A DNA stretch of 64,000 nucleotides. Source: Leguminivora glycinivorella. Taxonomy: Eukaryota; Arthropoda; Insecta; Lepidoptera; Tortricidae. The first letter of the stretch is position 1; each line of letters opens with the position of its first letter. Under the pieces are notes generated by a model. That model was not told the origin of the DNA, did not search any database, and worked only from the letters and a program-made list of their open reading frames with translations. The translations under genes and the position numbers were made by a program. Shown one piece after another: positions 57,701 through 60,421 of this stretch. The DNA lies in the NCBI RefSeq assembly GCF_023078275.1, contig NC_062991.1:2914001-2978000 (forward strand), in the 5' to 3' direction.

Positions 57701-59720
57701 TCAATCCTATGGATGAGGTGAGGTTTTTCACATTTTTCAAATTTTCTGCAGAAGGTCAAGTGAAGCTGCCACAGCCCGGTAAGTCCCATAAGGAACCTCC
57801 AACAAGAAGGATGCAGAGCGTTTCTTTTTTTGTTACTTTTTAGAATGTGATACATACATACATACAATCACGCCTGTATCCCATAAAGGGGTAGGCAGAA
57901 CACATGAAACTACTAAAGCTTCAGTGCCACTCTTGGCGAATAAGGAGTTGAAAGAAAACGAAACTGTGACATTGCAGTGACAGGTTGCCAGCCTCTCGCC
58001 TACGCCACAATTTAACCCATATCCCATAGTCGCCTTCTACGACACCCACGGAAAGAAAAGAGGTGGTGAAATTCTTAACCCGTCACCACACAGAATGTGA
58101 TATTTTGGTGAAATTAGAGCGTTTCTTTTTTATCACTTTTTTAAAATGTGATATTTTTATTAATGTTATATTATTTCTTCTCAAAATCACTAGCTTTTTC
58201 AATCGCAATAGGTAAAAAGATTGGTTATTACGATTTCTCTTATCTTGTTACCATTTTCCTATGAGATGAAAGCTGTGATTCTGAGTAAAATGTCAGTACA
58301 TCTTGTACATACTGAGACTAATAAAAATAACTCCCATTACACTCCCCCCGTACCCTTCATCGCTTCGTCGCCACTAAGCGAGGTATACCACGGTGAAACC
58401 CGATAAATCGAAAATATTTGAAATAAGAATATTGTGGAAATTGCACATATTTAGTAATTTTCGTACTCAGTTTTAGACCTTTAGTTATCCATTTCCGCTT
58501 TCTGTTTATATTTACTTTTACTTTAATTATAGGAAAGCAGAGATTGTAAAAAAGGCATATAGTGTCATGAAAACATTTAAAACTTTTATTAAAATCAGGC
58601 TCGGTGTAGACTTCAGAAAATGATAGGGAACCTAAAGCTCTCCGGAAGATTTCAATGTTACACTCAGAATAATCCCTTTTCATGATAGTTATATACTTCG
58701 GCAATAGGGGTTTTTTACTAACTTCAAATGTTAGCATTTGTGCCGTGTCATGATCAGATAGTGCTAGCGGTAGAACAGTACCAGTTGCGTTTTTAATATT
58801 ACTAAATATGTGATCGATACAATTCAACCCTCTGGTCGGTACGTTAATATGACAAGACAGATTAAAGTTCTCCGCGATAGACAAAAGCTGATCTGAGCAA
58901 TGATTGTGATTGAGTATATTTATGTTAAAGTCTCCCACTAGCACCAATTTTTTTTTAGAATTTCAAAACTACTTTGCTCAACTTATCGGGTTTCACCAGT
59001 AAACCCTATAGGCTGAATAAAATCTTGACAAGGCATAAATGTTTTCTTTTTTTTTTCAGCAGGCCGCAGCAGAAATGGGCACGGCCGGCGCGGCCGAGTT
59101 AAGCTCCGATGGAGAGTCGTGTGACGATTCCGACTCTGACCGACACGACTCGTCCGATGAAGACGAGGAAGGTATGTAAACTTCTTTTTACCTCCTCGTA
59201 TTGAGCTCATGACTCGCAAAAAGCTTTCGATTCAGTGAAATCTATTTATTTCCTTAAACGTTTGATCTCTAAAGAAAAATTATGAAAAGCGAAACTCTTA
59301 ATTCAATATTATTTTAATAACATGCCGCAGATTTTAGAGCTACTGGAAAAATACAGGTCATACTACCAAACCACTAACGGAGTGCCTCAGGGGTCTGCAT
59401 TTGGTTCTAAAGTCTTTATTTCTTAACATTAAATATTTATATGAAAGCCAAAAGTAAATTAGATCTTAAAACTCCCCTGGACATTAAAAAACGAATGATT
59501 TTAAGTGATACTAATTTCAACATGCCGTAGGATCCAGCAAGAGAATTAGTCCATCTCATCTTATCTTATAATGTCCACGTAGTTAAACGAAACAATCTTA
59601 ACTATTTTTTTATCTTACTCAGACGTTACGTCAAAATCCTTTTTTTTTTCAGTGGTGTCCGGAAAGCAGCACAAATACAGAAACATCAGTCAGCTGGAGT
59701 GGGACAACAGCACCATGTAA
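24603..59720 (+). CDS. Cals: Calsyntenin gene, 19 visible exons (5' exon missing)
   Basis: Spliced model: 24603-24763, 39759-39880, 41219-41430, 42310-42455, 42989-43189, 43711-43791, 44061-44243, 44916-45043, 45771-45951, 46425-46562, 47589-47721, 48391-48584, 49730-49911, 50834-50950, 51922-52023, 54757-54877, 57545-57717, 59060-59171, 59653-59720. Every intron is GT/AG and all phases join, except for one missing base in exon 4. The product is about 917 residues, numbered here from the first full codon. It is a type I membrane protein: two cadherin repeats (about 1-210), a LamG/LNS-like region (about 214-520), a conserved juxtamembrane ectodomain (520-760), a TM helix (about 803-824) and a cytosolic tail with two W-acidic motifs (W844 and W912). 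In the family, calsyntenins act at synapses and as kinesin-1 cargo adaptors through these motifs; that role is inferred from homology. The signal peptide exon is not visible. Confidence 0.96.
24792..24863 (+). pseudogene. Intronic copy of calsyntenin visible exon 1 (72 bp)
   Basis: Bases 24650-24721 of the exon are repeated 29 bp after its donor with two differences by eye (one silent, one Gly to Arg). The copy lacks the exon's acceptor and donor, so it is not a usable exon. Confidence 0.88.
25000..25060 (+). repeat. LINE 3' end with AAATA tail
   Basis: 'gtgcaataaagtttaaataa' plus AAATA units. Confidence 0.4.
25829..26030. repeat. Foldback MITE with hairpin core
   Basis: Ends 'ttggataaaaattggtaggg' and 'taccaatttttatccaaa' are complementary. 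The core 25880-26000 has arms 'caaaatgtccta' and 'aaaccttccttttttgttac' facing their complements. Confidence 0.75.
26395..26760 (+). repeat. LINE 3' UTR with TTCTA tail
   Basis: Ends 'cgaataaatgttgattctat' followed by TTCTA repeats. It has no ORF and is probably a truncated non-LTR insertion. Confidence 0.5.
26868..26963. repeat. Short MITE 'agggtcaattgcaccatcc'
   Basis: 'aagggtcaattgcaccatcc' and 'ggtggcgcaagtggccctta' are imperfect complements, about 95 bp apart. Confidence 0.5.
27408..27541. repeat. Long near-perfect hairpin
   Basis: 'ggggttaccatgacgtgcta' and 'gttcagtttaggttgagaga' face their complements ('tctcaacctaaactgaacg', 'tagtacgtcatggtaaaccc') with a loop of roughly 15-25 bp. 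It could be a foldback MITE or, if transcribed, a long dsRNA stem. Confidence 0.8.
27885..28860 (-). pseudogene. Jockey/CR1-like LINE reverse transcriptase, 5' truncated
   Basis: A 285-codon open frame on the minus strand (28856-27999) begins at the RT catalytic box as VTLFADDTHV (FADD variant). It continues with a Y-GYHIDNKLSHSFHIDKIC motif and the thumb region LRPLINRTTLISAYYALVHA. The 5' end is cut within RT and there is no endonuclease. After the stop the strand ends in AATAAAG and (AAACTTG)n, a LINE 3' tail. The frame is intact for its whole length, so the insertion is fairly young. The family name is inferred from motifs only. Confidence 0.88.
29235..30334. mobile_element. GGCACTGG MITE carrying a nested hAT element
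   Basis: The left end GGCACTGGTCCCACCGCGAG and right-end complement GGCACTGGTTCCATCGCGAG match over about 40 bp. Without the 910 bp of nested hAT and duplication it is about 190 bp, as in the other copies (9604-9736, 50343-50551). Confidence 0.75.
29263..30164. mobile_element. hAT-type element, copy 1 (902 bp)
   Basis: Ends CAGGGATGTAACGGA and complement TCCGTTACATCCCTG, flanked by a perfect 8-bp duplication CTAGTAAG (29255-29262 and 30165-30172). The subterminal regions are packed with 'cttccgcttctg'-type repeats. No transposase ORF is present. Copy 2 is 33173-34045. Confidence 0.9.
30375..30580 (+). repeat. LINE-type 3' repeat, same family as 24292-24540
   Basis: Opposite orientation to the other copies: 'gtgaaggaaaacatcgtgag' to 'cgggataacgcaaggaggat'. 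Confidence 0.55.
30912..31375 (-). mobile_element. Repeat B, longest copy (about 460 bp)
   Basis: From the A/T tail 'tttttttatactacgtcggt' through 'ccgcctgatgtaaagcggtc', a 30-bp hairpin around 'gtgttaagtacac', 'ccgcaccctcgttgagctct' and 'gtaaggcggaggtacttccc', to 'aaagcggaatatcattcgct'. The same 3' end follows a CR1/Jockey-type C-terminal fragment at 42028-42275, so B is probably a SINE or truncated LINE using that tail. Confidence 0.7.
31480..32010. repeat. MITE family J, interrupted
   Basis: 'tttgcatagtgac', 'aggaccaatgctgaaatcgc' at the left and 'atttcagcattggcctaata' at the right are complementary ends of the element seen whole at 37090-37345. About 330 bp separates them here. Confidence 0.55.
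32047..32215 (+). repeat. Repeat A copy
   Basis: 'gtgggatatgggttaaattg' to 'gggtgtttctatgtatgta'; diverged. Confidence 0.6.
33173..34045. mobile_element. hAT-type element, copy 2 (873 bp)
   Basis: Same ends as copy 1 (CAGGGATGTAACGGA), flanked by the perfect 8-bp duplication TTATAGAC (33165-33172 and 34046-34053). It is inserted inside the mariner-like element and so is younger than it. Confidence 0.9.
34848..35241 (+). pseudogene. Mariner-superfamily transposase C-terminal remnant
   Basis: Upstream frame: MKGTKQALLDILSEHTFEKK. After a one-base shift near 34918 the second frame runs MAEAKNCKVLRLPPYYCILN, then PIELMWSLVKRDVRKLN, stopping at 35239-35241. LPPY-C-LNPIEL-W carries the terminal part of the DDE/IS630-type catalytic domain (the Glu of the triad is expected in PIE). 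The N-terminal DNA-binding and first catalytic parts are absent. The element's TA duplication agrees with this superfamily. Confidence 0.85.
36296..36332. repeat. Short hairpin 'aataccgccatctatcggcggtatt'
   Basis: The arms CAATACCGCC and GGCGGTATTG are exact complements around a 6-bp loop. Function unknown. Confidence 0.6.
36821..37082 (+). mobile_element. tRNA-derived SINE
   Basis: A-box TGGCTGAGTCGG (36831-36842) and B-box GTTCGAATCCC (36875-36885) at Pol III spacing, then a lepidopteran-type body ('atggatgttttctatgtata', 'cttagtttggggctaagttg') and an (ATTT)n tail. A related head fragment ('ccgggatcgaatcccagtaa') is at about 37440-37480. Confidence 0.85.
37090..37345. repeat. MITE family J copy
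   Basis: Ends 'gttcaaactttgcatagtga' and 'actacacaaagattgaac' are complementary; the inner arms 'gaggttataatgaaca' and 'tgttcattatgacctc' also pair. Confidence 0.7.
38061..38133 (-). tRNA. tRNA-like sequence (atypical anticodon arm)
   Basis: 73 nt with a perfect 7-bp acceptor stem (GCTTCCG/CGGAAGC), D-stem GCTC/GAGC, A-box TAGCTCAATTGG, T-arm GCGGG-TTCAAGT-CCCGC and a T-run terminator just after. The anticodon arm does not fold normally: TTGCA/TGCAA leaves a 5-nt loop, or a shifted fold gives C33 with GGA. No amino acid can be assigned; it may be a tRNA-like Pol III unit in a repeat rather than a working tRNA. Confidence 0.55.
38420..38492 (+). tRNA. tRNA-like sequence, identical second copy
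   Basis: Identical over 73 nt to the copy at 38061-38133 but on the opposite strand. It is followed by 'gtaaatttttcaatttttt', giving T5 and T6 Pol III terminators. Same atypical anticodon arm. Confidence 0.55.
38573..39441 (+). mobile_element. Dispersed 'ccggccaagtgcgagtcgg' element
   Basis: Starts 'accggccaagtgcgagtcgg' and ends 'gaggtacggaaccctaaaaa', with a 'gacggacggacg' tract before the end. It contains two internal tandem halves of about 330 bp ('ttcaagattctaggtcgact' against 'ttcaagattctgagttcacg'). Same family as 22075-22655 and 40010-40258. Confidence 0.7.
39759..39880 (+). CDS. Cals: Calsyntenin visible exon 2 (cadherin repeat 1)
   Basis: The acceptor is 'tgtttcag' and the donor is AC|gtaagt. 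Forty codons plus two bases encode residues 54-93 and part of 94. The peptide contains NCEKRRNYKFDIAAVGCDG, the calsyntenin version of a cadherin-repeat strand with its paired cysteines. It enters in phase 0, directly continuing exon 1 across a 15-kb transposon-filled intron. A large foldback element begins about 40 bp past its donor. Confidence 0.95.
39918..40603. mobile_element. Large GC-rich foldback element with nested repeat
   Basis: Ends 'aacggcccggccacgatatt' and 'aatgtcgtggccgggccgt' are complementary. An inner palindrome 40263-40393 has long arms ('gtataggaaggacgtaagac' against its complement). A 250-bp 'ccggccaag' element with a (GGAC)n tract is inserted in the left half. It begins about 40 bp after the exon 2 donor. 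Confidence 0.75.
40010..40258 (+). mobile_element. 'ccggccaag' element, short copy with GGAC microsatellite
   Basis: 'aaaaccggccaagagcgtgt' to 'gactacggaaccctaaaaa'. The (GGAC)n run covers about 40129-40207, roughly 20 units. Confidence 0.75.
40735..40980 (-). mobile_element. Repeat A copy
   Basis: Near full length: CATA tail, 'ccataaaggggtaggcagag', 'ggcattgcagtgacaggttg' and 'aacccgtcaccacacaggc'. A further head fragment of A lies at about 41057-41097. Confidence 0.65.
41219..41430 (+). CDS. Cals: Calsyntenin visible exon 3 (cadherin 1/2 junction)
   Basis: Acceptor 'tgttccag', donor G|gtaggt; residues 94-164 plus the first base of 165. It contains the cadherin linker DVNEFAPVF, the calcium-binding DxNDNxPxF-type signature, followed by VEATDRDC, a DRD/DxD motif of the second repeat. 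It ends in DTYG, as in other calsyntenins. Because these are the calcium ligands, this is the strongest evidence for functional cadherin repeats. Confidence 0.96.
41530..41755 (+). pseudogene. LINE ORF2 C-terminal fragment
   Basis: A 65-codon frame (41558-41755) includes GRLAGRPRYRWGDSVMADLC and QADNWQEAAQDREKC, the GRP--RW-D and W---AQDR pattern found at the C-terminus of RTE-type and related non-LTR proteins. It lies in calsyntenin intron 3. Confidence 0.7.
42028..42275 (+). pseudogene. CR1/Jockey-type LINE C-terminus and 3' end
   Basis: In frame: RTCKLWNELPSEVFPLRYDI, then GFFKKQVFRVLKDA and a stop, the LWN-LP--VF---YDI-FFK pattern of the non-LTR C-terminus. It continues into 'cttcccatcaggcggctcgc' and 'cgtttgctgcctatttcata', the repeat B type 3' end. 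This links B to a LINE. Confidence 0.7.
42310..42455 (+). pseudogene. Cals: Calsyntenin visible exon 4, with a 1-bp frameshift
   Basis: Acceptor 'tccttccag', donor G|gtaaga. The exon starts in frame as GVIRNTEPLDYEKS, but from about 42348-42351 (the 'gtccac' stretch) the protein continues only in the next frame: HNHILSVVAYDCGMM, then VTIKVNKPCRAGWK. As written, the first frame stops at TGA 42390-42392. Adding one base restores agreement with exon 5 phase and with the family sequence. All other exons are intact, so a sequencing or assembly deletion in the C run is more likely than a dead gene. A true null allele cannot be excluded. Confidence 0.9.
42628..42768 (+). pseudogene. Copy 1 of calsyntenin exon 5 fragment
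   Basis: About 140 bp starting at ACGAACGCTGCCCTGGAGTT, equal to the 3' part of exon 5 with several changes. The donor position reads TT instead of GT. It is identical over its length to copy 2 (43240-43394), including about 22 bp past the exon end, and is followed immediately by a perfect hairpin. Confidence 0.88.
42768..42861. repeat. Perfect 45-bp-arm hairpin with 4-bp loop
   Basis: Left arm 42768-42812, loop ACAC, right arm 42817-42861, with no mismatches seen. It sits at the break of exon-5 copy 1. It is either a very young palindrome or a template-switch product. Confidence 0.92.
42989..43189 (+). CDS. Cals: Calsyntenin visible exon 5 (LNS-preceding domain)
   Basis: Acceptor 'ttcaccag', donor G|gtaagt; residues 214-280 plus a partial codon. 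It encodes VAERVDYAPGTGPLALFP, then a cysteine-bearing segment (EACSSDERCPGVTRIQ) and GCDRDTYAIHSQRTIC. This is the conserved block between the cadherin repeats and the LamG-like domain, where the family has YAPG-G-LALFP and GCDRD. Four partial copies of this exon flank it (42628-42768, 43240-43394, 43421-43500, 43501-43549). Confidence 0.95.
43240..43394 (+). pseudogene. Copy 2 of calsyntenin exon 5 fragment
   Basis: Open in frame (EVCSSYERCPGVTRIQAAVT ... TICVKNLTLEDL then stop). By eye six codons differ silently from exon 5 and four change the residue. It lacks a GT donor at the exon boundary. Confidence 0.88.
43421..43549 (+). pseudogene. Copies 3 and 4 of exon 5, diverged
   Basis: 43421-43500 reads TCLGERYPGVTRIQAVTLQT-like, and 43501-43549 resembles 'gtgactcttcaggcttcaag ... 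ggttgcgat' of exon 5, with a stop (TAG) in frame. Both are decayed. Confidence 0.7.
43711..43791 (+). CDS. Cals: Calsyntenin visible exon 6
   Basis: A short 81-bp exon with acceptor 'ttactttcag' and donor G|gtactt. It encodes residues 281-307 (LDPQTVDLLPSPGAGNEWAK...). The VDLLP-PGP-NW pattern is typical of the calsyntenin linker leading into the LNS domain. It joins exons 5 and 7 in phase 1 on both sides. Confidence 0.94.
44061..44243 (+). CDS. Cals: Calsyntenin visible exon 7 (LamG/LNS start)
   Basis: Acceptor 'cattccag', donor A|gtaagt; residues 308-368 plus a partial codon. It encodes the first strands of the concanavalin-A-like fold: MFEFDGSTTAAAVP, then GSFSISTWMRHAPPPD, matching the family pattern SFWMKH. 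An RTE-type LINE end in reverse orientation begins within about 10 bp of the donor, so the insertion has come very close to the splice site. Confidence 0.95.
44250..44600 (-). pseudogene. RTE-like LINE 3' end (reverse)
   Basis: On the minus strand the last coding part reads AQDRSLWQSLGEAYVQQWTS and ends in a (TGATGA)n tail at 44250-44263. It is a very common arthropod RTE terminus. It lies immediately after the exon 7 donor. Confidence 0.75.
44916..45043 (+). CDS. Cals: Calsyntenin visible exon 8 (LNS middle)
   Basis: Acceptor 'attacag', donor GAG|gtacta; residues 369-411. It encodes KMNRHHYALFVRNCRLILLL, then FRPAEWRWKIPE, equivalent to the vertebrate HYSLTVHGCRIAFL...FLWKLE block. It ends in phase 0. 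Confidence 0.95.
45067..45150 (-). repeat. Helitron-like (Lep1 type) 3' fragment
   Basis: 'aaactagcttttgacagcga' and 'cgtcatacaaacttcaagcc' match the ends of the copies at 258-496 and 6957-7183. Confidence 0.5.
45290..45580 (+). pseudogene. LINE C-terminal fragment with CAA tail
   Basis: Across two frames it reads WTHCSERGK, then ATSLWSEA-type residues and EDRKTWRELVKALCTFGVP with a stop, followed by 'gactgcaacaacaacaac'. The R-P-TTW--SVE-EL pattern of non-LTR C-termini is broken by stops and shifts. Confidence 0.6.
45771..45951 (+). CDS. Cals: Calsyntenin visible exon 9 (LNS)
   Basis: Acceptor 'tatttgacag', donor G|gtatgt; residues 412-471 plus one base. It begins VCDNEWHHYAVNVRFPNVEL, the hallmark CD-EWHHYA-N motif of the LamG-like domain, and ends VVGACWQ. 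It is fully open and strongly conserved. Confidence 0.96.
46010..46195 (+). repeat. Repeat B fragment
   Basis: 'gtagggcatagcgattgata', 'gctgtgccctaccac'-type complement and 'cttacagaagaccgcagcca' match the 3' part of 30912-31375 in reverse. Confidence 0.6.
46425..46562 (+). CDS. Cals: Calsyntenin visible exon 10 (LNS end)
   Basis: Acceptor 'aaacag', donor T|gtaagt; residues 472-517 plus one base. It encodes MKHHLHGWLAGLGVLVHNVQ, then LKCVAHCQEGLSLAPDL, matching the family's HGYLAGF...ECLYACREGL. The following intron carries several degenerate copies of its 3' half plus donor (46668-46722, 46908-47009, 47190-47217). Confidence 0.96.
46668..46730 (+). pseudogene. Copy of calsyntenin exon 10 3' end with donor
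   Basis: 'gtgcgtcgcgcactgc' and 'ggcgcctgatctatgtaagt' repeat the exon end and its donor, but a TAG codon (CTAG after CACTG) interrupts the frame. Confidence 0.82.
46908..47009 (+). pseudogene. Diverged exon 10 copy with open frame and donor
   Basis: It encodes LNVQTPAVLKCIAHCQQGIS against exon 10 HNVQTPAALKCVAHCQEGLS, mostly through silent or conservative changes, and ends at CTGT|gtaagc. A 17-bp insertion changes the donor phase from 1 to 0, so splicing to exon 11 would shift the frame, and no clear acceptor precedes it. It is a possible former alternative exon. Confidence 0.75.
47100..47410 (+). repeat. Tandem-like relics of exon 10 intron start
   Basis: The donor-flank motif 'gtaagtgtccacaacataat' recurs in variants near 46563, 46828, 47009, 47103, 47217 and 47378. 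One (47190-47217) is preceded by 'aggaggggctttggcgcctg' from exon 10. Confidence 0.7.
47589..47721 (+). CDS. Cals: Calsyntenin visible exon 11
   Basis: Acceptor 'ctttccag', donor AC|gtaagt; residues 518-561 plus two bases. It includes LKSVSVEGDGVADVETLLRR and VAYGDARAFPTPGRRNVHV. This matches the conserved LEGDDVE...VAYMNTLRFATPGVR region of the calsyntenin ectodomain. Confidence 0.95.
47740..47975 (+). repeat. Repeat E, uninterrupted copy
   Basis: 'ccatcaaatatatgaaagag' through 'gacaggcggtaactgtgagg' to 'ggccatactgtacgatggta' and 'ctctttatta'. Other whole copies: 56918-57140 (reverse) and 62622-62825. Confidence 0.7.
48391..48584 (+). CDS. Cals: Calsyntenin visible exon 12
   Basis: Acceptor 'ttttttgcag', donor G|gtaata; residues 562-626 plus one base. 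It encodes CDNGRIIKAKPAESYIMVLQ, then ILINGTDDAATDYTHFRKGV and VFPELSVRV. The VVLQPDAP-I-LSGT and LFPDL patterns are calsyntenin-specific. NGT is a potential N-glycosylation site. Confidence 0.95.
48590..48705 (+). repeat. 'ccggccaag' element 3' fragment
   Basis: 'cggacagactgacagacgga' and 'aagggttccttttgtacctg' match the end of 38573-39441. Confidence 0.5.
48858..49095 (+). repeat. Repeat B copy
   Basis: 'ggtagggcatagcgaatgat' to 'gaggacttacggaactaact'; reverse of the 3' two thirds of 30912-31375. Confidence 0.65.
49478..49692 (+). mobile_element. Repeat A copy with TG tail
   Basis: 'ctgtgtggtgacgggttaag' to 'gatacaggcgtgattgtggg' and (TG)n. It ends 38 bp before calsyntenin exon 13. Confidence 0.65.
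49730..49911 (+). CDS. Cals: Calsyntenin visible exon 13
   Basis: Acceptor 'tatttacag', donor CAG|gtatat; residues 627-687. It encodes LDSCVVSVYPALNPDHETLS, then RDGVILTGSDAVHNYQQ. It corresponds to the LDGCEISL-GDDLDPERE block of the family. A TG repeat lies just upstream and a CATA repeat just downstream, both flanking dispersed-repeat tails. Confidence 0.95.
50025..50105 (+). repeat. Repeat B fragment
   Basis: 'agggtggcaacgcgcatgtg' to 'accgacgtagtataaaaaaa'. Confidence 0.6.
50343..50551. repeat. GGCACTGG-family MITE with poly-G insertion
   Basis: 'gagctatcaatatcgccgtg' and 'tagctcccggtggaaccagt' match 29235-30334. An unrelated G-rich segment (about 50425-50508) lies inside. Confidence 0.55.
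50645..50782. repeat. Foldback MITE 'cagacacagcggaaaccgcg'
   Basis: The ends 'cagacacagcggaaaccgcg' and 'cgcggtttccgctgtgtctg' are exact complements, with further CCGCGCGG palindromes inside. It lies 50 bp before exon 14. Confidence 0.85.
50834..50950 (+). CDS. Cals: Calsyntenin visible exon 14
   Basis: Acceptor 'ttcacag', donor ACG|gttagt, phase 0 on both sides; 39 codons, residues 688-726. It encodes VLREIEYSNKKPAYYLNRVF, then KLTCSELDGRFTSNEYV, matching the family's KFRLSCSEMNGRYSSNEF. The donor gttagt is weaker than its neighbours but usable. Confidence 0.95.
51258..51365 (+). repeat. Repeat B fragment
   Basis: 'ttgagttgcaggcgtccata' to 'accgacgtagtataaaaaaa'. Confidence 0.6.
51490..51790. 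repeat. MITE family D, inverted copy
   Basis: Complement of 16815-17085: 'ctactcagaatcactagctt', 'acaaaagaggaaagtaacaa' and 'tctcccagtgagattgaaag'. Confidence 0.7.
51922..52023 (+). CDS. Cals: Calsyntenin visible exon 15 (juxtamembrane)
   Basis: Acceptor 'atatttcag', donor CAG|gtaata; 34 codons, residues 727-760. It begins LTVVHPKMTGDGLARELHPS. The VNVLH-type strand closes the ectodomain, and the rest is a low-conservation stalk towards the membrane. A piggyBac-like element sits in the next intron. Confidence 0.92.
52366..53507. mobile_element. piggyBac-like non-autonomous element (1142 bp)
   Basis: Flanked by TTAA (52362-52365 and 53508-53511). The ends CCTTTAATTTGGCA and complement CCCTTAATTTGGCA are inverted. 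TTAA duplication plus C-rich ends is the piggyBac signature. No transposase frame. The interior has about five 'gtccgcc..ggcggac' palindromes. It lies in calsyntenin intron 15. Confidence 0.82.
54209..54383 (+). mobile_element. Helitron-like element (Lep1 type), best plus-strand copy
   Basis: Starts TCCATACTAATATTATAAAT after T/A and ends 'gcgagcgaagccgcgggcaa' + AAG, one base short of the full CTAG end. 175 bp, no target duplication. Confidence 0.7.
54520..54668 (+). repeat. MITE family CAGGG, complete
   Basis: CAGGGTGGCTAGCCGAATGG to GCCATTCGGCTACGGGGCCT + G, complementary ends; the best-preserved copy. It ends 88 bp before exon 16. Confidence 0.75.
54757..54877 (+). CDS. Cals: Calsyntenin visible exon 16 (extracellular stalk)
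   Basis: Acceptor 'ttttttttag', donor A|gtaagt; residues 761-800 plus one base. The peptide is His-, Ala- and Ser-rich (PSHVHGHAMQPRVYAAHAQR...) and ends DAPTSAT before the membrane helix. It is GC-rich against AT-rich introns. The phases match exons 15 and 17 exactly. Its composition resembles the variable, His-rich stalk of vertebrate calsyntenins rather than a fixed domain. Confidence 0.88.
55385..55930. other. GC/CpG-rich island in calsyntenin intron 16
   Basis: About 545 bp of GC-rich sequence in AT-rich surroundings, with overlapping open frames on both strands and no family recognised. A 'ttcgtgagtg' donor-like site exists on the minus strand near 55500. It could be a first exon/promoter of a nested gene, a captured host fragment, or chance open frames from high GC. 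Confidence 0.4.
56918..57140 (-). repeat. Repeat E, reverse copy
   Basis: 'aataaagagtaatatcgtac' to 'catatatttgatcgccagtg'. Confidence 0.7.
57545..57717 (+). CDS. Cals: Calsyntenin visible exon 17 (TM helix and kinesin motif)
   Basis: Acceptor 'gtttccag', donor GAG|gtgagg; residues 801-858. It encodes the membrane helix VALLIGVIACGVLVLAGGVG (about 803-822), a stop-transfer run rich in Arg, and MAWDDSALTITLNPMDE (842-858). WDDSALT is the W-acidic motif that binds the kinesin light chain TPR domain in characterised calsyntenins. The exon is very GC-rich, with a GC-only alternating run at about 57611-57628 encoding LARARAP. Confidence 0.97.
57852..58091 (-). mobile_element. Repeat A copy with 11-bp target duplication
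   Basis: The duplication AGAATGTGATA flanks the element (57842-57852 and 58092-58102). It is inserted in a MITE D copy, so the target site is independently recognisable. This shows A moves as a retroposon. Confidence 0.8.
58105..58290. repeat. MITE family D fragment
   Basis: 'tcaaaatcactagctttttc', 'cttgttaccattttcct' and 'gctgtgattctgagtaaaat' match 51490-51790. Confidence 0.55.
58357..58985 (-). pseudogene. Non-LTR endonuclease fragment
   Basis: A 196-codon frame on the minus strand (58947-58357) reads LVLVGDFNINILNHNHCSDQ, then TRGLNCIDHIFSN and LALSDHDTAQMLTF. GDFN, D-I-SN and SDHD are the last three motifs of the APE-type endonuclease of Jockey/CR1-like LINEs. The N-terminal EN motifs and RT are absent. 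Flanking 15-bp inverted repeats 'ggtgaaacccgataa' (58392-58406, 58983-58997) bracket it. It lies in calsyntenin intron 17. Confidence 0.85.
59060..59171 (+). CDS. Cals: Calsyntenin visible exon 18 (acidic tail)
   Basis: Acceptor 'tttttcag', donor G|gtatgt; residues 859-895 plus one base. It encodes QAAAEMGTAGAAELSSDGES and then a Ser/Asp/Glu-rich stretch ending EDEE, like the acidic cytosolic tail of the family. The acceptor is tandem (CAGCAG), so a one-residue (Gln) splice variant starting at 59063 is possible. Confidence 0.93.
59653..59720 (+). CDS. Cals: Calsyntenin terminal exon with second W-acidic motif
   Basis: Acceptor 'tttttttttcag' and stop TAA 59718-59720; residues 896-917. It encodes VVSGKQHKYRNISQLEWDNS followed by TM and the stop. 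LEWDNS corresponds to the second kinesin-light-chain motif (family pattern LEWDDS) but has Asn in place of the second Asp. The C-terminus ends two residues after the motif, shorter than in vertebrates. Most of the 3' UTR probably follows directly. Confidence 0.95.
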
Positions 59721-59936
59721 TCCTGCATCTCTCTCGCACGCGAGCCACGCCTCTATCGCTATCTCGCTCACCAAACTGTCTGCATTAGTTTTCTACGTGT
59801 TGAATGTGTTGTTATGTAAAGATTAAGAGGTGCATTCGACGATGATGTCGCTTACGTAACGCCTTTCTGTATGGCAGCATCCTAAATCAAATCGACTACC
59901 AATTTTTTTGCAAAGACATGAAATACTTCAAAAAAT

Positions 59937-59942
59937 AATAAA
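59937..59942 (+). terminator. Candidate poly(A) signal for Cals
   Basis: AATAAA lies 217 bp after the Cals stop codon, with T/G-rich sequence downstream. A second AATAAA is at 60143-60148. Which one is used cannot be told from sequence alone. Confidence 0.4.
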
Positions 59943-60380
59943 ACTTTGTGAGCTTTTTCAGAAGTATTTGTAGTACCTAGATGGCGTTACGTAAGAGAAG
60001 TTTACGTGGAATGCTCCAAAAGAGGTTTGTGACAATCGATACACTGGTGTGTGTATATTTAATTTTTGTCTTTGAAGTTTAGAAATAATGACTTTGAGTG
60101 TTTGTGGGAATACTAGAAAGTGAAATGTTACGATCAATGTAAAATAAAACAAAAAATGAGCAACTAGATGGATTCAAGTTGTAATTGCAAAGAAAGTAAA
60201 AAATACTTTCTTTGCCTTAGTAGCTTTGGTAAAGAAAATTTTAAATCGACTGATTGGGCAAAATAGAATAGTTGACTAAGATTAAATTTGACGTCCCAAT
60301 CGGTATACGAGTTACTTGAGGAAATAAGGCGAAAACTAAAAATAATGCAGATTAAACTAATGCAAACTGTTTGCAATCTA

Positions 60381-60421
60381 TCTCTGTCGCACATTAGGAC
60401 GAGCCTAGTGTGCGACAGAGA
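60381..60421. repeat. Short hairpin 'tctctgtcgcacattagg'
   Basis: Arms of 18 bp with one mismatch and a loop of about 5 bp, in the Cals 3' flank. The size is too short for a typical pre-miRNA. Confidence 0.6.

Noticed and set aside
57535..57867. 102-codon ORFs on both strands at exon 17
   Set aside because: Shadows or unspliced read-through of the GC-rich calsyntenin exon; the plus frame is real only within 57545-57717.
60381..60421. microRNA precursor
   Set aside because: An 18-bp stem is too short for a canonical pre-miRNA.
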